Of a DNA stretch of 64,000 nt, positions 27,839-36,645 are shown in pieces (within the stretch, counting starts at the first letter, position 1; each line of letters begins with the position of its first letter). Both the position numbers and the translations under genes were made by a program. Below the pieces are notes generated by a model that ran no database searches, was not told the DNA's origin, and saw only the letters and a list, made by a program, of their open reading frames with translations. Origin of the DNA: Hyphococcus sp. (GTDB taxonomy: Bacteria > Pseudomonadota > Alphaproteobacteria > Caulobacterales > Parvularculaceae); contig JANQRY010000010.1 of the NCBI GenBank assembly GCA_028284345.1, positions 186,001-250,000 on the forward strand, read 5' to 3'.

Positions 27839-28669
27839 ATGAACACTCAAAAAGTCGTGTTTATTACGGGGGCTTCCGCTGGGATCGGTAAAGCGTCTGC
27901 AAAGATGCTCCTTCAGAACGGCATGACCGTATATGCAACCGCGAGACGCGTTCATCTTATGAAAGATTTGGAGCAGCTTGGCGCGAAGGTGATGCATTGT
28001 GATGTGACGAGCGACCAAGATGTTGAGAATGTCGTCGAAACAATTGTAAATGAGGAAGGGCGACTAGACGTCGTTTTTGCGAATGCCGGTTACTGTTTGC
28101 TTGGTCCAGTCGAGCTCCATTCGTCAAGTGAAGTAAGCCGCCAATTTGACGTAAACGTTGTTGGATGCGGCAGAGTGATCGCCGCCGCGCTTCCTCATAT
28201 GAGAAGGCAACGAGACGGTCGAATTATCATCACGTCATCGGCTGCGGGACATGTCGGCATGCCAGGTATGCCTTGGTATCCTGCGACTAAACATGCGCAA
28301 CAAGGGCTCGCAGACGGCCTAAGAATGGAGGTTAAGGAATTTGGCGTAAAAGTATCGCTGATTGAACCCGGTTACATCGACACAGACATTGATAATGCGA
28401 GTTTTCCCTATCTTGATATGGCCGAAAAGCATCCAAATGCGGAAGCTTATCAACGTCAGATGAAAATATTCCGCAAGAAGTGGGGAAAGGGAATCGACAA
28501 TGGCGCATCGCCGGATACGATCGCCAAGGTCGTTGTCCACGCCGCCACCGCCGATAAGCCCAAACGGCGTTATCATCCGAATTCCGACGCTCAGATGGCC
28601 ATCTTCATGAAGCGATTCTTTGGATATGGATTGCTCGATGCAATGCTGCCGGGTCAGTCAATTAAATAG
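27839..28669 (+). CDS. SDR-family oxidoreductase
   Basis: 276-residue short-chain dehydrogenase. TGASAGIG at about 10-17 binds the cofactor, CDVTSDQDV and NAGYCLLGP follow, and the catalytic residues are in TSSAAGHVG and YPATKHAQQG. The longer C-terminus (FRKKWGKGI, MAIFMKRFF) is typical of the ketoacyl reductase/retinol dehydrogenase-like branch. A strong AAAGGAGAG precedes the ATG. Base composition is visibly lower in GC than recG and DUF502 on either side, and a 14-bp inverted repeat flanks it, so it may be acquired. Confidence 0.9.
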   Translation: MNTQKVVFITGASAGIGKASAKMLLQNGMTVYATARRVHLMKDLEQLGAKVMHCDVTSDQDVENVVETIVNEEGRLDVVFANAGYCLLGPVELHSSSEVSRQFDVNVVGCGRVIAAALPHMRRQRDGRIIITSSAAGHVGMPGMPWYPATKHAQQGLADGLRMEVKEFGVKVSLIEPGYIDTDIDNASFPYLDMAEKHPNAEAYQRQMKIFRKKWGKGIDNGASPDTIAKVVVHAATADKPKRRYHPNSDAQMAIFMKRFFGYGLLDAMLPGQSIK

Positions 28670-28792
28670 CGTGAGACGCGATGGAATTATGTCGAATTGC
28701 CGTCAGTGCTTGGGAGCTCTCACGCTGAACTTGTGATCTGCCAAAGTCTGCTTTGGGTTAAAAATACCCGTTCGCAATAGCGAATTCGAATA

Positions 28793-28806
28793 TCCGCTTT
28801 CGGCGA
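28793..28806. repeat. Right arm of the 14-bp inverted repeat
   Basis: TCCGCTTTCGGCGA, partner of 27758-27771. A related TCTGCTTTGGG string lies about 47 bp before it, suggesting a family of degenerate short repeats around this gene. Confidence 0.4.
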
Positions 28807-28904
28807 ATAACGGTCTTTGTCGGGGAGCTCATGAATATCTATTGTATCCGATAACTCTGAATATCGGATACAACCGCTTGCAACGTCGATACTGCGGGTG
28901 TTGC

Positions 28905-29699
28905 TTACTTCCCGCCAATCGAAAACAGCCGGCGTTTCGGCTTTTCGTTTTTCATGGTTTCTACGACATCGTTCAACGCTTCGACGGCTTTGTCGGGGTC
29001 GTTGAATTCCGGCACCACGAGGCCAAGGGAGAAGACGACTTTCGCGGCGTCTTCGACGCTCATGGAGAGGACACGAATGTCTTCGCGCGGCAGGAAGATT
29101 AAAAAACCGGAGGTCGGGTTCGGCACGGTCGGCACGAAGAGCGCCGTCAGTCCCTCGCCCTGGTCAGCGAGCTTCGCCGCCACCTCGCCCTTGCCGTCGC
29201 CGACAACGAACGCCATCACCCAGGCACCCTTGCGCGGATATTCGATGAGCGCGACCTGTTTGAACGAGCGGTCCGATTGCTGCAGCGCCGTTTCAAAGAC
29301 ATTTTTGAAAAAGCGATAGAGATTGCGCACGATGGGAACGGAATCAACAAGCCGTTCGCCGGCGCGAATGAAGGAACGGCCGATAAAGTTCTTCGCCAGC
29401 GTGCCGAGAATGATCAGCGCGATGACCGCGATCAGAACGCCGACGCCCGGCAGAACCTGCACGATGGTGTCGGCGTTGCCGCCAATATCGGGAATGGTCC
29501 GCTTGACGAAGGCGTCAAGCTTGGCCATGGGCCCGGTGACGAACCAGTAAATCAACGCAATGGTAATGCCGATCGGCGCCGCGACGACGATGCCGGCAAG
29601 GAAGCTTGAGCGCAGGTCCGCAAGGACGCCCTGCCGCTTTGGCTGGATCAACGGCGCATCGCTGCGGCGTTCGTCATCGCGATCCGGTTTGTCGTTCAT
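28905..29699 (-). CDS. DUF502 membrane protein
   Basis: 264 residues. Two TM segments (about 32-54 and 82-104) precede a soluble domain with SVPIVRNLYRFFKNV, GAWVMAFVVG and a C-terminal LPREDIRVLSMSVEDAAK, the DUF502 hallmark set. The charged N-terminus (PDRDDERRSDA) is cytoplasmic. Plant and bacterial members are membrane proteins of unsettled function. Divergent from galU. Confidence 0.92.
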   Translation of the reverse strand: MNDKPDRDDERRSDAPLIQPKRQGVLADLRSSFLAGIVVAAPIGITIALIYWFVTGPMAKLDAFVKRTIPDIGGNADTIVQVLPGVGVLIAVIALIILGTLAKNFIGRSFIRAGERLVDSVPIVRNLYRFFKNVFETALQQSDRSFKQVALIEYPRKGAWVMAFVVGDGKGEVAAKLADQGEGLTALFVPTVPNPTSGFLIFLPREDIRVLSMSVEDAAKVVFSLGLVVPEFNDPDKAVEALNDVVETMKNEKPKRRLFSIGGK

Positions 29700-29976
29700 C
29701 GTGGCTCCCGCCCTTCGTCTGTCGCGCCATCGCCCAGTCTAGGCGATATGGTTAATGAAATGATCAACGGGCGACGAAGGCTGTCGTGTTCAAGCCACTA
29801 TATGACCGTTACATTCGGCTAATGAAAGGCTTCAACGGGGCGATTTTGGGCGGCTTTCGGCAGATTGACCGAGAATTAAGGCGAAATTAACGCACGCGGG
29901 CGGCGAGCGGTTGATCTTGGGCGACGGCCCGCCGATAAGGCGGCGACGTCGGCCAGCCCGGGAGCTTGTTTGCCTC

Positions 29977-30843
29977 ATGAAACCGATCCGCAAAGTCGTC
30001 ATCCCCGTCGCCGGGCTCGGCACGCGCGTTTTGCCCGCGACCAAGTCGATCCCGAAGGAACTGCTGACCGTCGTCGACCGGCCGCTGATCGACTATGTGG
30101 TCGATGAGGCGCGCGACGCCGGCATCGACCAGGTCATTCTCGTCACCGGCCGCGGCAAGGGCGCCATCGAGGACTATTTCGATCACGCCTTCGAACTCGA
30201 AGCGACGCTGAAACAGAAGTCGAAAACGGCGATCCTTAAAGACGTCGAAAAGACGATTCCCGTTGCCGGGTCCGTTTCCTACACCCGTCAGCAGGCGCCG
30301 CTCGGTCTTGGGCATGCAGTCTGGTGCGCGCGCGAACTCGTTGGCGACGAGCCGTTCGCCGTCTCCCTCCCCGACGAAATCGTTGCGCACCGCCCCGGCT
30401 TCCTGCGCCAGATGGTCGACGCCTACGCCGATGTTGGCGGCAATCTCGTCGCAGTGGAGGAAGTCCCGAAAGAAGATACGGCGAAATACGGCGTCATTGC
30501 GCCAAAAGCGCGCAAGGACAATCTCATCGAGATGACCGGCATGGTCGAAAAACCGGCGCCTGCGGACGCGCCGTCAAACTTCCGCATCATCGGACGCTAT
30601 ATCTTGCAGCCCGATATTTTCGCCTTGCTGGAAAAACAGGGCGCCGGCGCCGGCGGCGAAATTCAGCTGACAGATTCCATGAACAGCCTGAACGACAGCC
30701 AAGCCTTTCACGCCGTGATCTGCGACGGCGGCATTTACGACTGCGGCTCAAAGCTCGGCTTTTTGAAAGCGAACGCCGCGCTCGGCGCCGAGCATCCGGA
30801 ATTCGGCGACGAGTTCAAAGCCTACTTGAAAGAGATCGCTTAA
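29977..30843 (+). CDS. galU: UTP--glucose-1-phosphate uridylyltransferase
   Basis: 288 residues from ATG 29977; an upstream in-frame start at 29911 adds no conserved sequence. The nucleotidyltransferase motif GLGTRVLPATKSIPKE is at about 13-28, with VDRPLIDYVVDEA, LGLGHAVWCA and VEKP as in GalU. It makes UDP-glucose for envelope polysaccharide. Convergent with the next gene, whose stop lies 3 nt away. Confidence 0.95.
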   Translation: MKPIRKVVIPVAGLGTRVLPATKSIPKELLTVVDRPLIDYVVDEARDAGIDQVILVTGRGKGAIEDYFDHAFELEATLKQKSKTAILKDVEKTIPVAGSVSYTRQQAPLGLGHAVWCARELVGDEPFAVSLPDEIVAHRPGFLRQMVDAYADVGGNLVAVEEVPKEDTAKYGVIAPKARKDNLIEMTGMVEKPAPADAPSNFRIIGRYILQPDIFALLEKQGAGAGGEIQLTDSMNSLNDSQAFHAVICDGGIYDCGSKLGFLKANAALGAEHPEFGDEFKAYLKEIA

Positions 30844-30846
30844 GCG

Positions 30847-31335
30847 CTAGCGACGGCGCAGCATGCCGGAAAGAAGCGAGCGCGGTTCCGTCGCCGCGCG
30901 CGTCGCATCGGCAAGGCGCGCATTGGCGTCGTCATTGTCAGCTGAGCCTTCCGCCTCTGCGTCGTTGGCGCCTTCTTCAACCGTCAGGTTCGCTTCTTCG
31001 GTGTCGTTCCGTGCGCCGACACGAACGCCTTGGATGCGTTCGGAAAGCCCCTCCTGAGGCGCATGGGCTGCGTAATCTGATCTTTCCGTACGGGCCGCAA
31101 GCTGGCGCATCTCCACGGCGTAATCCTGCACCGTGCGCATCATCAGCCGCGCATCTTCCCGGGCGTCCCGCGCGCCGGCCGACGCCTTCACGGCCATGGC
31201 GCATATGGCGGTTGAAAACCCGAAAAACGCAACAGACAACGCAAACAGCGCAAGCTCCGGCGTCAGCGCGCCGACAACCGGCATTTCGATCGATTGCAAT
31301 GCTGCTACAATTTCGCCGAAACTCATCAATCCCAC
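30847..31335 (-). CDS. Uncharacterised membrane-anchored protein with an acidic tail
   Basis: 162 residues. One TM helix (about 26-47, LALFALSVAFFGFSTAICAM) is followed by a helical stretch with coiled-coil character (residues about 52-85) and an acidic, low-complexity tail. The start may be GTG 31335 (GGAG 8 nt upstream) or ATG 31326. No family recognised. Its proximity to galU suggests no particular role. Confidence 0.7.
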   Translation of the reverse strand: MGLMSFGEIVAALQSIEMPVVGALTPELALFALSVAFFGFSTAICAMAVKASAGARDAREDARLMMRTVQDYAVEMRQLAARTERSDYAAHAPQEGLSERIQGVRVGARNDTEEANLTVEEGANDAEAEGSADNDDANARLADATRAATEPRSLLSGMLRRR

Positions 31336-31407
31336 CCCGCACGCTCCACCATGACCTTTTATCCACTAACGTTAATCCGGTCCACCCGGGCGCTACGTAG
31401 TTGATTT

Positions 31408-32862
31408 ATGTCCAAAAAAACCGATCCCGCGCTGGCGCTTGTCTGGCTCCGAAACGATCTCAGGATCGCTGATAATCCAGCCCTCTTCCATGCGCGCGAA
31501 AGCGGCGCGCCGGTTTTGCCCGTCTTTATCCTTGACGAAAACGCGCCGCATGCGCCCGGCGCCGCATCGCGATGGTGGCTGCATCATTCCCTGATCGCGC
31601 TCGCCGAGGCGATGAAGGACGCCGGAACAAGACTAACCCTTCGGCGCGGAAACGCCGCCGACGTTTTAAGTAAACTGATCGAAGAAACCGGCGCCGGCGC
31701 GGTCTATTGGAACCGGCGCTATTACCCAGCCCATGTGGAGGCGGACAAGACACTGAAAGCTGGCCTCACTGACGACGGGATCGCCGTCAAATCCTACAAC
31801 GGCAATTTGCTGCGCGAACCCTGGGAACTGAAGACCAAGACCGGGGATCACTACAAAGTCTACTCGCCCTTCTGGCGCGCCCTGCAGAAAGCCGGCCCGG
31901 CCCGGGACGCCCCGGCGCCGGCGATGCAGAAGATCGCGGGTCCGGCCCGTTACCCGAAATCCGACGCGCTCGCCGACTGGGATCTTTTGCCGACCAAACC
32001 GAACTGGGCCGAGGAGATCGCATCGATCTGGTCGCCGGGCGAGAAAGGCGCGCGCGAACGACTGAACGACTTTTTGGGCGAGGCTGTGAATCATTATGCA
32101 GACGGGCGCGACCGACCCGACCGTGAATTCACATCCCGGCTGTCGCCGCATCTGGCGTTCGGTGAAATCAGTCCCCTGACGATCTGGCGGGAGACGCGCG
32201 CGCGCATCGACGCCGGCGACATTGCCTCCAGCGCGGCGGAAAAGTTCCTGTCGGAAATCGCGTGGCGGGAATTTTCCTACAATCTTCTCTTCCATCACGG
32301 CGACCTGCCGGAGGCGCCGTTGCGCAAAGAGTTCGCAAACTTTTCCTGGCGCAACGACGCGGAAGGGTTCAAAACCTGGCGAAAGGGGCTGACCGGCTAC
32401 CCCATCGTCGACGCCGGCATGCGGCAGCTCTGGCGCACGGGATGGATGCATAACCGCGTGCGCATGATTGTCGCGAGCTTTCTGATCAAGGACCTCCTCA
32501 TTCCCTGGCAAAAGGGAGAGGCGTGGTTCTGGGACACGCTGGTGGACGCGGACCTCGCCAACAACGCGGCAAGCTGGCAATGGGTCGCCGGCTGCGGCGC
32601 CGACGCCGCCCCCTATTTCCGTATCTTCAACCCCGTGACTCAGGGGAAAAAATTCGATCCGGACGGGAACTACGTCCGCGAATTTGTCACGGAACTTGCA
32701 GAAATGCCGGTAAAATACATCCACGCGCCCTGGGAAGCGCCGGAGGATGTGCTGCGCGAGGCGGGCGTAAGCCTTGGAAAAACCTACCCAATGCCTATTT
32801 TAGACCATGGGGAGGCTCGCCGTCGGGCGCTTGAACGCTATGATGAGGCAAAAGCCGGGTGA
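31408..32862 (+). CDS. phrB: Deoxyribodipyrimidine photolyase (class I)
   Basis: 484 residues. The N-terminal alpha/beta antenna domain (ALVWLRNDLRIADNPAL) is followed by the FAD-binding helical domain. SRLSPHLAFGEISP, WREFSYNLLFH, GYPIVDAGMRQLW and WQWVAGCGADAAPYFRIFNP are the conserved FAD and DNA contact blocks. It repairs UV-induced cyclobutane dimers with light. The following CFA synthase gene begins inside its stop codon (GTGA overlap). Confidence 0.96.
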   Translation: MSKKTDPALALVWLRNDLRIADNPALFHARESGAPVLPVFILDENAPHAPGAASRWWLHHSLIALAEAMKDAGTRLTLRRGNAADVLSKLIEETGAGAVYWNRRYYPAHVEADKTLKAGLTDDGIAVKSYNGNLLREPWELKTKTGDHYKVYSPFWRALQKAGPARDAPAPAMQKIAGPARYPKSDALADWDLLPTKPNWAEEIASIWSPGEKGARERLNDFLGEAVNHYADGRDRPDREFTSRLSPHLAFGEISPLTIWRETRARIDAGDIASSAAEKFLSEIAWREFSYNLLFHHGDLPEAPLRKEFANFSWRNDAEGFKTWRKGLTGYPIVDAGMRQLWRTGWMHNRVRMIVASFLIKDLLIPWQKGEAWFWDTLVDADLANNAASWQWVAGCGADAAPYFRIFNPVTQGKKFDPDGNYVREFVTELAEMPVKYIHAPWEAPEDVLREAGVSLGKTYPMPILDHGEARRRALERYDEAKAG

Positions 32863-34094
32863 CGCTCATGACTGTGGGAACGACATTGTCGCCATCGCCA
32901 ACCGATCTTGACGGGTTGCCGTTCTTTTTCCGTCAGGCTTGCCGGCTTGCATCGCGCATCCGCTATGGCGAGCTGACCTTTCAATTACCGGACGGGCGGC
33001 GCCTTACCTTTTCGGGCGAGGAAGAAACCGACGCGAAAGCGTTGATCATCGTCAAGGACTTCGCCTTTGCCTGGCGTTCGATCCTGGGCGGCGATATCGG
33101 GTTCTACGAAAGCTACGCCGACGGACAATGGGACACGCCGGACCTCGCAAACGTTCTGTACATATTCGCGCGCAACGCCGATCTCGTACAGGAAGCGTTC
33201 AAGGCTTCTTTCCTGGTCGACTGGCTCAACAATCTCCGTCATGCGCTCAACAAAAACACCCGGACCGGCGCCCGGCGCAACATCATGGCCCATTACGATC
33301 TCGGCAACGCCTTTTACGAAAAATGGCTCGACCGCACGATGACCTATTCCTCGGCGCGGTATCCGGCGCCGGACGCGGACCTCTCGACCGCCCAGGAAAC
33401 GAAATACCGCACGCTCGCGGAATCGATCGCATTAAAACCCGACGAGACCATCCTCGAAATCGGATCGGGATGGGGCGGCTTCGCCGTCCACGCAGCAAAA
33501 GAACACGGCGCGAAGGTGACGGGTCTGACGCTATCGCCGTCGCAACTCGATTACGCCAAGAAACGGGCCTTTGAAGAGGGACTTGCAGAGCGCGTCTCGT
33601 TCAGGCTGCAGGACTATCGCGACGTTGAAGACCGTTTTGACAAAATCGCCTCAATCGAAATGTTTGAGGCCGTGGGCAAGGAATACTGGCCCGCCTATTT
33701 TGACAAGGTGCGCAATGCACTGAAACCGGGCGGCGCGGCGGGCCTCCAGATCATCACCATCGCCGACCGGTTTTACGATAACTATCTGCGGTCCACAGAT
33801 TTCATCCAACGCTATGTATTTCCCGGCGGCGTGTTGCCGAGCCCCGCGATCTTAAAAGAGCTGTCTGACAAGGCGGGCCTCACGGTGCAGTCCGTGGCGG
33901 AGTTCGGTCAGGACTACGCGCGCACGCTCAACGAATGGCATCAGCGCTTCATCGCGGCCTGGGACGATATCGCGCCGCTCGGTTTCGACGAACGCTTCAA
34001 AAAGCTCTGGCGCTTTTATCTCGCCTACTGCGAAGCCGGCTTCCGCGCCGACACAACCAATGTCCGCCAAGCGACGCTGGTGCGGCCGGCGTAG
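32859..34094 (+). CDS. cfa: Cyclopropane-fatty-acyl-phospholipid synthase family methyltransferase
   Basis: 411 residues. The SAM site is LEIGSGWGGFAVHAA (about 204-218), preceded by HYDLGNAFYEKWLDRTMTYS and followed by MFEAVGKEYWPAYF, matching CFA synthase. It methylenates the double bond of unsaturated phospholipid acyl chains at the membrane surface. The start is GTG 32859, overlapping the phrB stop with GAGG about 10 nt upstream; ATG 32868 is the alternative. Coupled with photolyase as in several proteobacteria. Confidence 0.93.
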   Translation: MTLMTVGTTLSPSPTDLDGLPFFFRQACRLASRIRYGELTFQLPDGRRLTFSGEEETDAKALIIVKDFAFAWRSILGGDIGFYESYADGQWDTPDLANVLYIFARNADLVQEAFKASFLVDWLNNLRHALNKNTRTGARRNIMAHYDLGNAFYEKWLDRTMTYSSARYPAPDADLSTAQETKYRTLAESIALKPDETILEIGSGWGGFAVHAAKEHGAKVTGLTLSPSQLDYAKKRAFEEGLAERVSFRLQDYRDVEDRFDKIASIEMFEAVGKEYWPAYFDKVRNALKPGGAAGLQIITIADRFYDNYLRSTDFIQRYVFPGGVLPSPAILKELSDKAGLTVQSVAEFGQDYARTLNEWHQRFIAAWDDIAPLGFDERFKKLWRFYLAYCEAGFRADTTNVRQATLVRPA

Positions 34095-34409
34095 GCGTCG
34101 GGCCCGCCGATGTCTTGCCCGTTAATACCTGGTCCACGGATTTTGTATTTCTCTACAAAATGGTGAGGTATTGGGATTGCGAGACAGAATGCAGCCATTT
34201 TTCCTTGTTCGTGGCTGCGTTCAAAGAAGTCGGGTCAATTCTATATCAGGTATTTTTCCCCAACGCAGATGTGACAGTGATGGCGCCAGCCAATAAGCTA
34301 ACCGCCGCCATATGAAACGGACTTAAAAAAGGAAGGCCTTTCGACGAGCATTCATTTCCGCCATCTCGTATTGAACTCCTGACGGACATTTTGACCGATA
34401 TTGAAGTTA
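34095..34409. other. Transition from core GC-rich DNA to the AT-rich accessory block
   Basis: 315 bp after cfa and after the convergent B-type gene. Base composition falls sharply within it. No gene, no convincing terminator and no repeat was seen. Confidence 0.4.
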
Positions 34410-34784
34410 TCAGTCATGCAAATACACGTTGGTAATAACCGACATATTTCCGATACAACCGTCCAATAAAAAATGGACCTCCTTTCCCGACATGTGAGCG
34501 CTGATTAGCATTGATAATAAGGCATCATCGTTTAAATGCGAATTCTCGAGACGAAAGTAATATTGCGTACTGCACCCGTCGGTCTCGGGTATGCTTGGTA
34601 CATAGACACGCACATAGTTTACTGACCCGGTCATCCTTTCAATAACGCCTTGCGACGTAACCGTCGTTGCCGAGGCTGCGGGCGGGATAATAACAATTAG
34701 CACTACAGCACAAAGTACGGCCTCTAGAACTCTTTGAATTATACCAACGCCCCGATTTAGGCTTACCTTGTTTACTCTGCGCAT
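34410..34784 (-). CDS. Secreted B-type protein, copy 2 of the A-B module
   Basis: 124 residues from the ATG at 34784, chosen because AGAGGA lies 8 nt upstream; the longer frame to 34886 overlaps the preceding gene. A signal peptide covers about 1-37 (AVVLIVIIPPAASA). The mature domain of about 87 residues contains VRVYVPSIPETDGCST, then LLSMLISAHMSGKEVHFLL and DGCIGN, so it has two cysteines in GC contexts. It is paralogous to the product of 35357-35695 (shared GC-S, SMISA, FLL-GC pattern). No enzyme motif. The shape is that of small secreted beta-proteins; family assignment is open. Last gene of the A-B-A-B series. Confidence 0.8.
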   Translation of the reverse strand: MRRVNKVSLNRGVGIIQRVLEAVLCAVVLIVIIPPAASATTVTSQGVIERMTGSVNYVRVYVPSIPETDGCSTQYYFRLENSHLNDDALLSMLISAHMSGKEVHFLLDGCIGNMSVITNVYLHD

Positions 34785-34876
34785 GAGAAAAGTCCTCTCT
34801 CGAGATAAGTTGGTTGAACGCGGCGTCTGATCGGCGCTTGGGCAAAATGACGCCGCAGCTTGATCGAACCGTTCCT

Positions 34877-35254
34877 TTAATTGCACATCAGTCCTGCGAC
34901 TACGGCAGGCGGCTCATTTTCGAACCCTGGTTCAAGTGTCGAAAGGGCGTTCGTGCGCACGACCTCGTTATGTCCCAACGAAATGCATATTTGGCTAGCG
35001 GTTTCTGCACAGTTCGCAGCTTGACAATAAATGGAAAATCCAAGCGCGCTTAGGTCTTCGCTTGAATAAGTCATTCGCTGCGCACCTGAGTCATGCAAAC
35101 GATCAATCTTGTTATTAAGCGACTCAATACTAGAGGAAAGCTTCGCTATTTCGGCATTTAAAGAAGCCTCTTCTGTTTGAGCAAGCGCCAAGCTTAAGCC
35201 CGCAATGGACGCCAACCCTAGACAGGCGCCAAAAGTATATCGGAATTTGATCAT
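34877..35254 (-). CDS. Secreted A-type coiled-coil/Cys protein, copy 2
   Basis: 125 residues from ATG 35254 (AGGAGA 6 nt upstream). The signal peptide is about 1-25 (cleavage near SLALAQ). Residues 29-58 form a heptad stretch (LNAEIAKLSSSIESLNNKID). A compact C-terminal domain with four cysteines follows: IYC, ANC, QIC and the penultimate LMC. The pattern C-x4-C-x7-C ... C-x-end is shared with the A1 copy (35807-36241). Together this suggests an oligomerising stalk with a disulfide-bonded head. Function unknown. Confidence 0.8.
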   Translation of the reverse strand: MIKFRYTFGACLGLASIAGLSLALAQTEEASLNAEIAKLSSSIESLNNKIDRLHDSGAQRMTYSSEDLSALGFSIYCQAANCAETASQICISLGHNEVVRTNALSTLEPGFENEPPAVVAGLMCN

Positions 35255-35356
35255 TGGAATTCTCCTCAAAAACGGCTACACAGACAATGTACTGAGAGTA
35301 CGCTCTAAGTCTTTTCTTTCTGCGGGACGTCAGCGACTGCGGGGCATAGCTGCCGA

Positions 35357-35695
35357 TTATTCGACGTACGTGCTCCATATATCACCATAGTCGCCCGAAC
35401 ATCCCACAAGAAGAAAACTTATCGTCGATTGCGCGTGGAATGCGCTGATCATCGATGCCACCATACTTTCATAATTCGTGCGAACATCTCGCAACACGTA
35501 AGTGTCCGAAGAATTACAACCTTCGGATTGTGACCCGCCGTTAATTTCAACGCGGACACTGGCGTATCCAACCGCAATCTCTTTGATTGTTCCGGCGGTC
35601 GTAATTGATGTCGCCATTCCGTTCCCTGTCTGCAGCAAGATGCCGGCGACAATTGACACTACAAAGGCCGTGAATTTTCCGTCGGCTATTGACAT
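35357..35695 (-). CDS. Secreted B-type protein, copy 1
   Basis: 112 residues with an N-terminal signal (FVVSIVAGILLQTGNGMA, about 11-28). The mature part has ASVRVEINGGSQSEGCNSSD, then SMVASMISAFHAQSTISFLL and VGCSGD, the same two-Cys architecture as copy 2, but the sequences are well diverged. It lies between A1 and A2 with gaps of about 100 nt on both sides; only a weak ribosome site (AGGGAT) is seen. Confidence 0.78.
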   Translation of the reverse strand: MSIADGKFTAFVVSIVAGILLQTGNGMATSITTAGTIKEIAVGYASVRVEINGGSQSEGCNSSDTYVLRDVRTNYESMVASMISAFHAQSTISFLLVGCSGDYGDIWSTYVE

Positions 35696-35806
35696 AATTA
35701 TAGGTCTATCCCTTTTTTACTTGTAAATAGAAACGCCCAAGGTTCTAACGAGCGGCCTTCCCGCGCCGATGCGAGAAAGATCGTGAAACTTGAAAGCTAG
35801 GAGAAC

Positions 35807-36241
35807 TCACCGGCACATGACAGCTGCTAGAAATGACCCCGGCGTGTTGCCATCTGGTGTAATTTCTGGAATAGGCACAATGCGCGCCTTTACAGAAGCG
35901 CTATACCCAATCTCCGTGCAGACTTTTTGAGCGATTACGCCGCACGCTGGCGCCCCTGATTTGCCGCAGGATAGGTCCAAGCCCAACTGCACCAGATCTT
36001 TGCGAAGAAAAATTTTCCGACTCGCAGACGACGACGCACCGCTTGCCGACACCCGTTGCTTCAGGTCCGTGATTTCGGTCTGCAGCGCCTTCACTGCGTT
36101 TGTTAGCGACTTGATTTCAATCTCTAGCGTTGCATTAGAGCCAGATTCCTGCGCGGAAACTGCGGTTAGCGGAAAAAAGATAAGGGGCAGAACACATGCA
36201 GTCGCCGTCATGATGGAACGTTTTGCAGATTTTTCTCTCAC
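35807..36241 (-). CDS. Secreted A-type coiled-coil/Cys protein, copy 1
   Basis: 144 residues from GTG 36241 (GAGGT 8 nt upstream). Signal peptide about 1-30 (VLPLIFFPLTAVSAQ). Residues about 39-66 form a predicted coiled coil (LEIEIKSLTNAVKALQTEIT). The head has four cysteines: LSC, PAC, KVC and the penultimate VMC, matching copy 2 apart from three extra residues between the first two. Its own 5' region (to 36645) is AT-rich and probably carries the promoter for the whole series. Confidence 0.8.
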   Translation of the reverse strand: MREKSAKRSIMTATACVLPLIFFPLTAVSAQESGSNATLEIEIKSLTNAVKALQTEITDLKQRVSASGASSSASRKIFLRKDLVQLGLDLSCGKSGAPACGVIAQKVCTEIGYSASVKARIVPIPEITPDGNTPGSFLAAVMCR

Positions 36242-36645
36242 AGATTTTACCTCAGCTTTCTAGGCGCGCTTATCCTTAGCCTTCACAAGGGTTCACCCGC
36301 ATGCAAACATCAATTTTGACGCACCGCATCGTCAGCGTCCGCAGACGCCCGCGACAATACGCAATAGACAGGCGCTTACGCGTTTAGTTTTGCGACGCTG
36401 CAAGTAGGCTTTAAATAACTCTGATTTACTGAGAACGTAGATACGAACTTGCGTAAATAAACGTTAGCAGTGAAGTGGTTTGAGTCAACAATAATCATAT
36501 AAAAAATTTTGAATTCAGATTTTTTTGTCGCAAATCAAACTATGTGCATAATTTGCGCGCAACATATTTGTAAGCAACAACCTGTTGCTGAAAGCTTTGC
36601 AAAGCCTCATTGCCTCAAGTACCGTCACAATCGCAATAAAGAAGA
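36242..36645. other. AT-rich divergent promoter region
   Basis: 404 bp between the A1 secreted gene (minus) and the truncated gspE copy (plus). The segment at about 36470-36530 is very AT-rich with long A and T runs, suiting promoters or DNA bending, possibly bound by a nucleoid protein. An 88-codon frame at 36509-36775 overlaps the truncated gspE and is rejected. Confidence 0.4.

Noticed and set aside
27586-27846. An 86-codon minus-strand ORF before the SDR gene
   Set aside because: No ribosome site or homology; it covers the SDR promoter and one arm of the inverted repeat.
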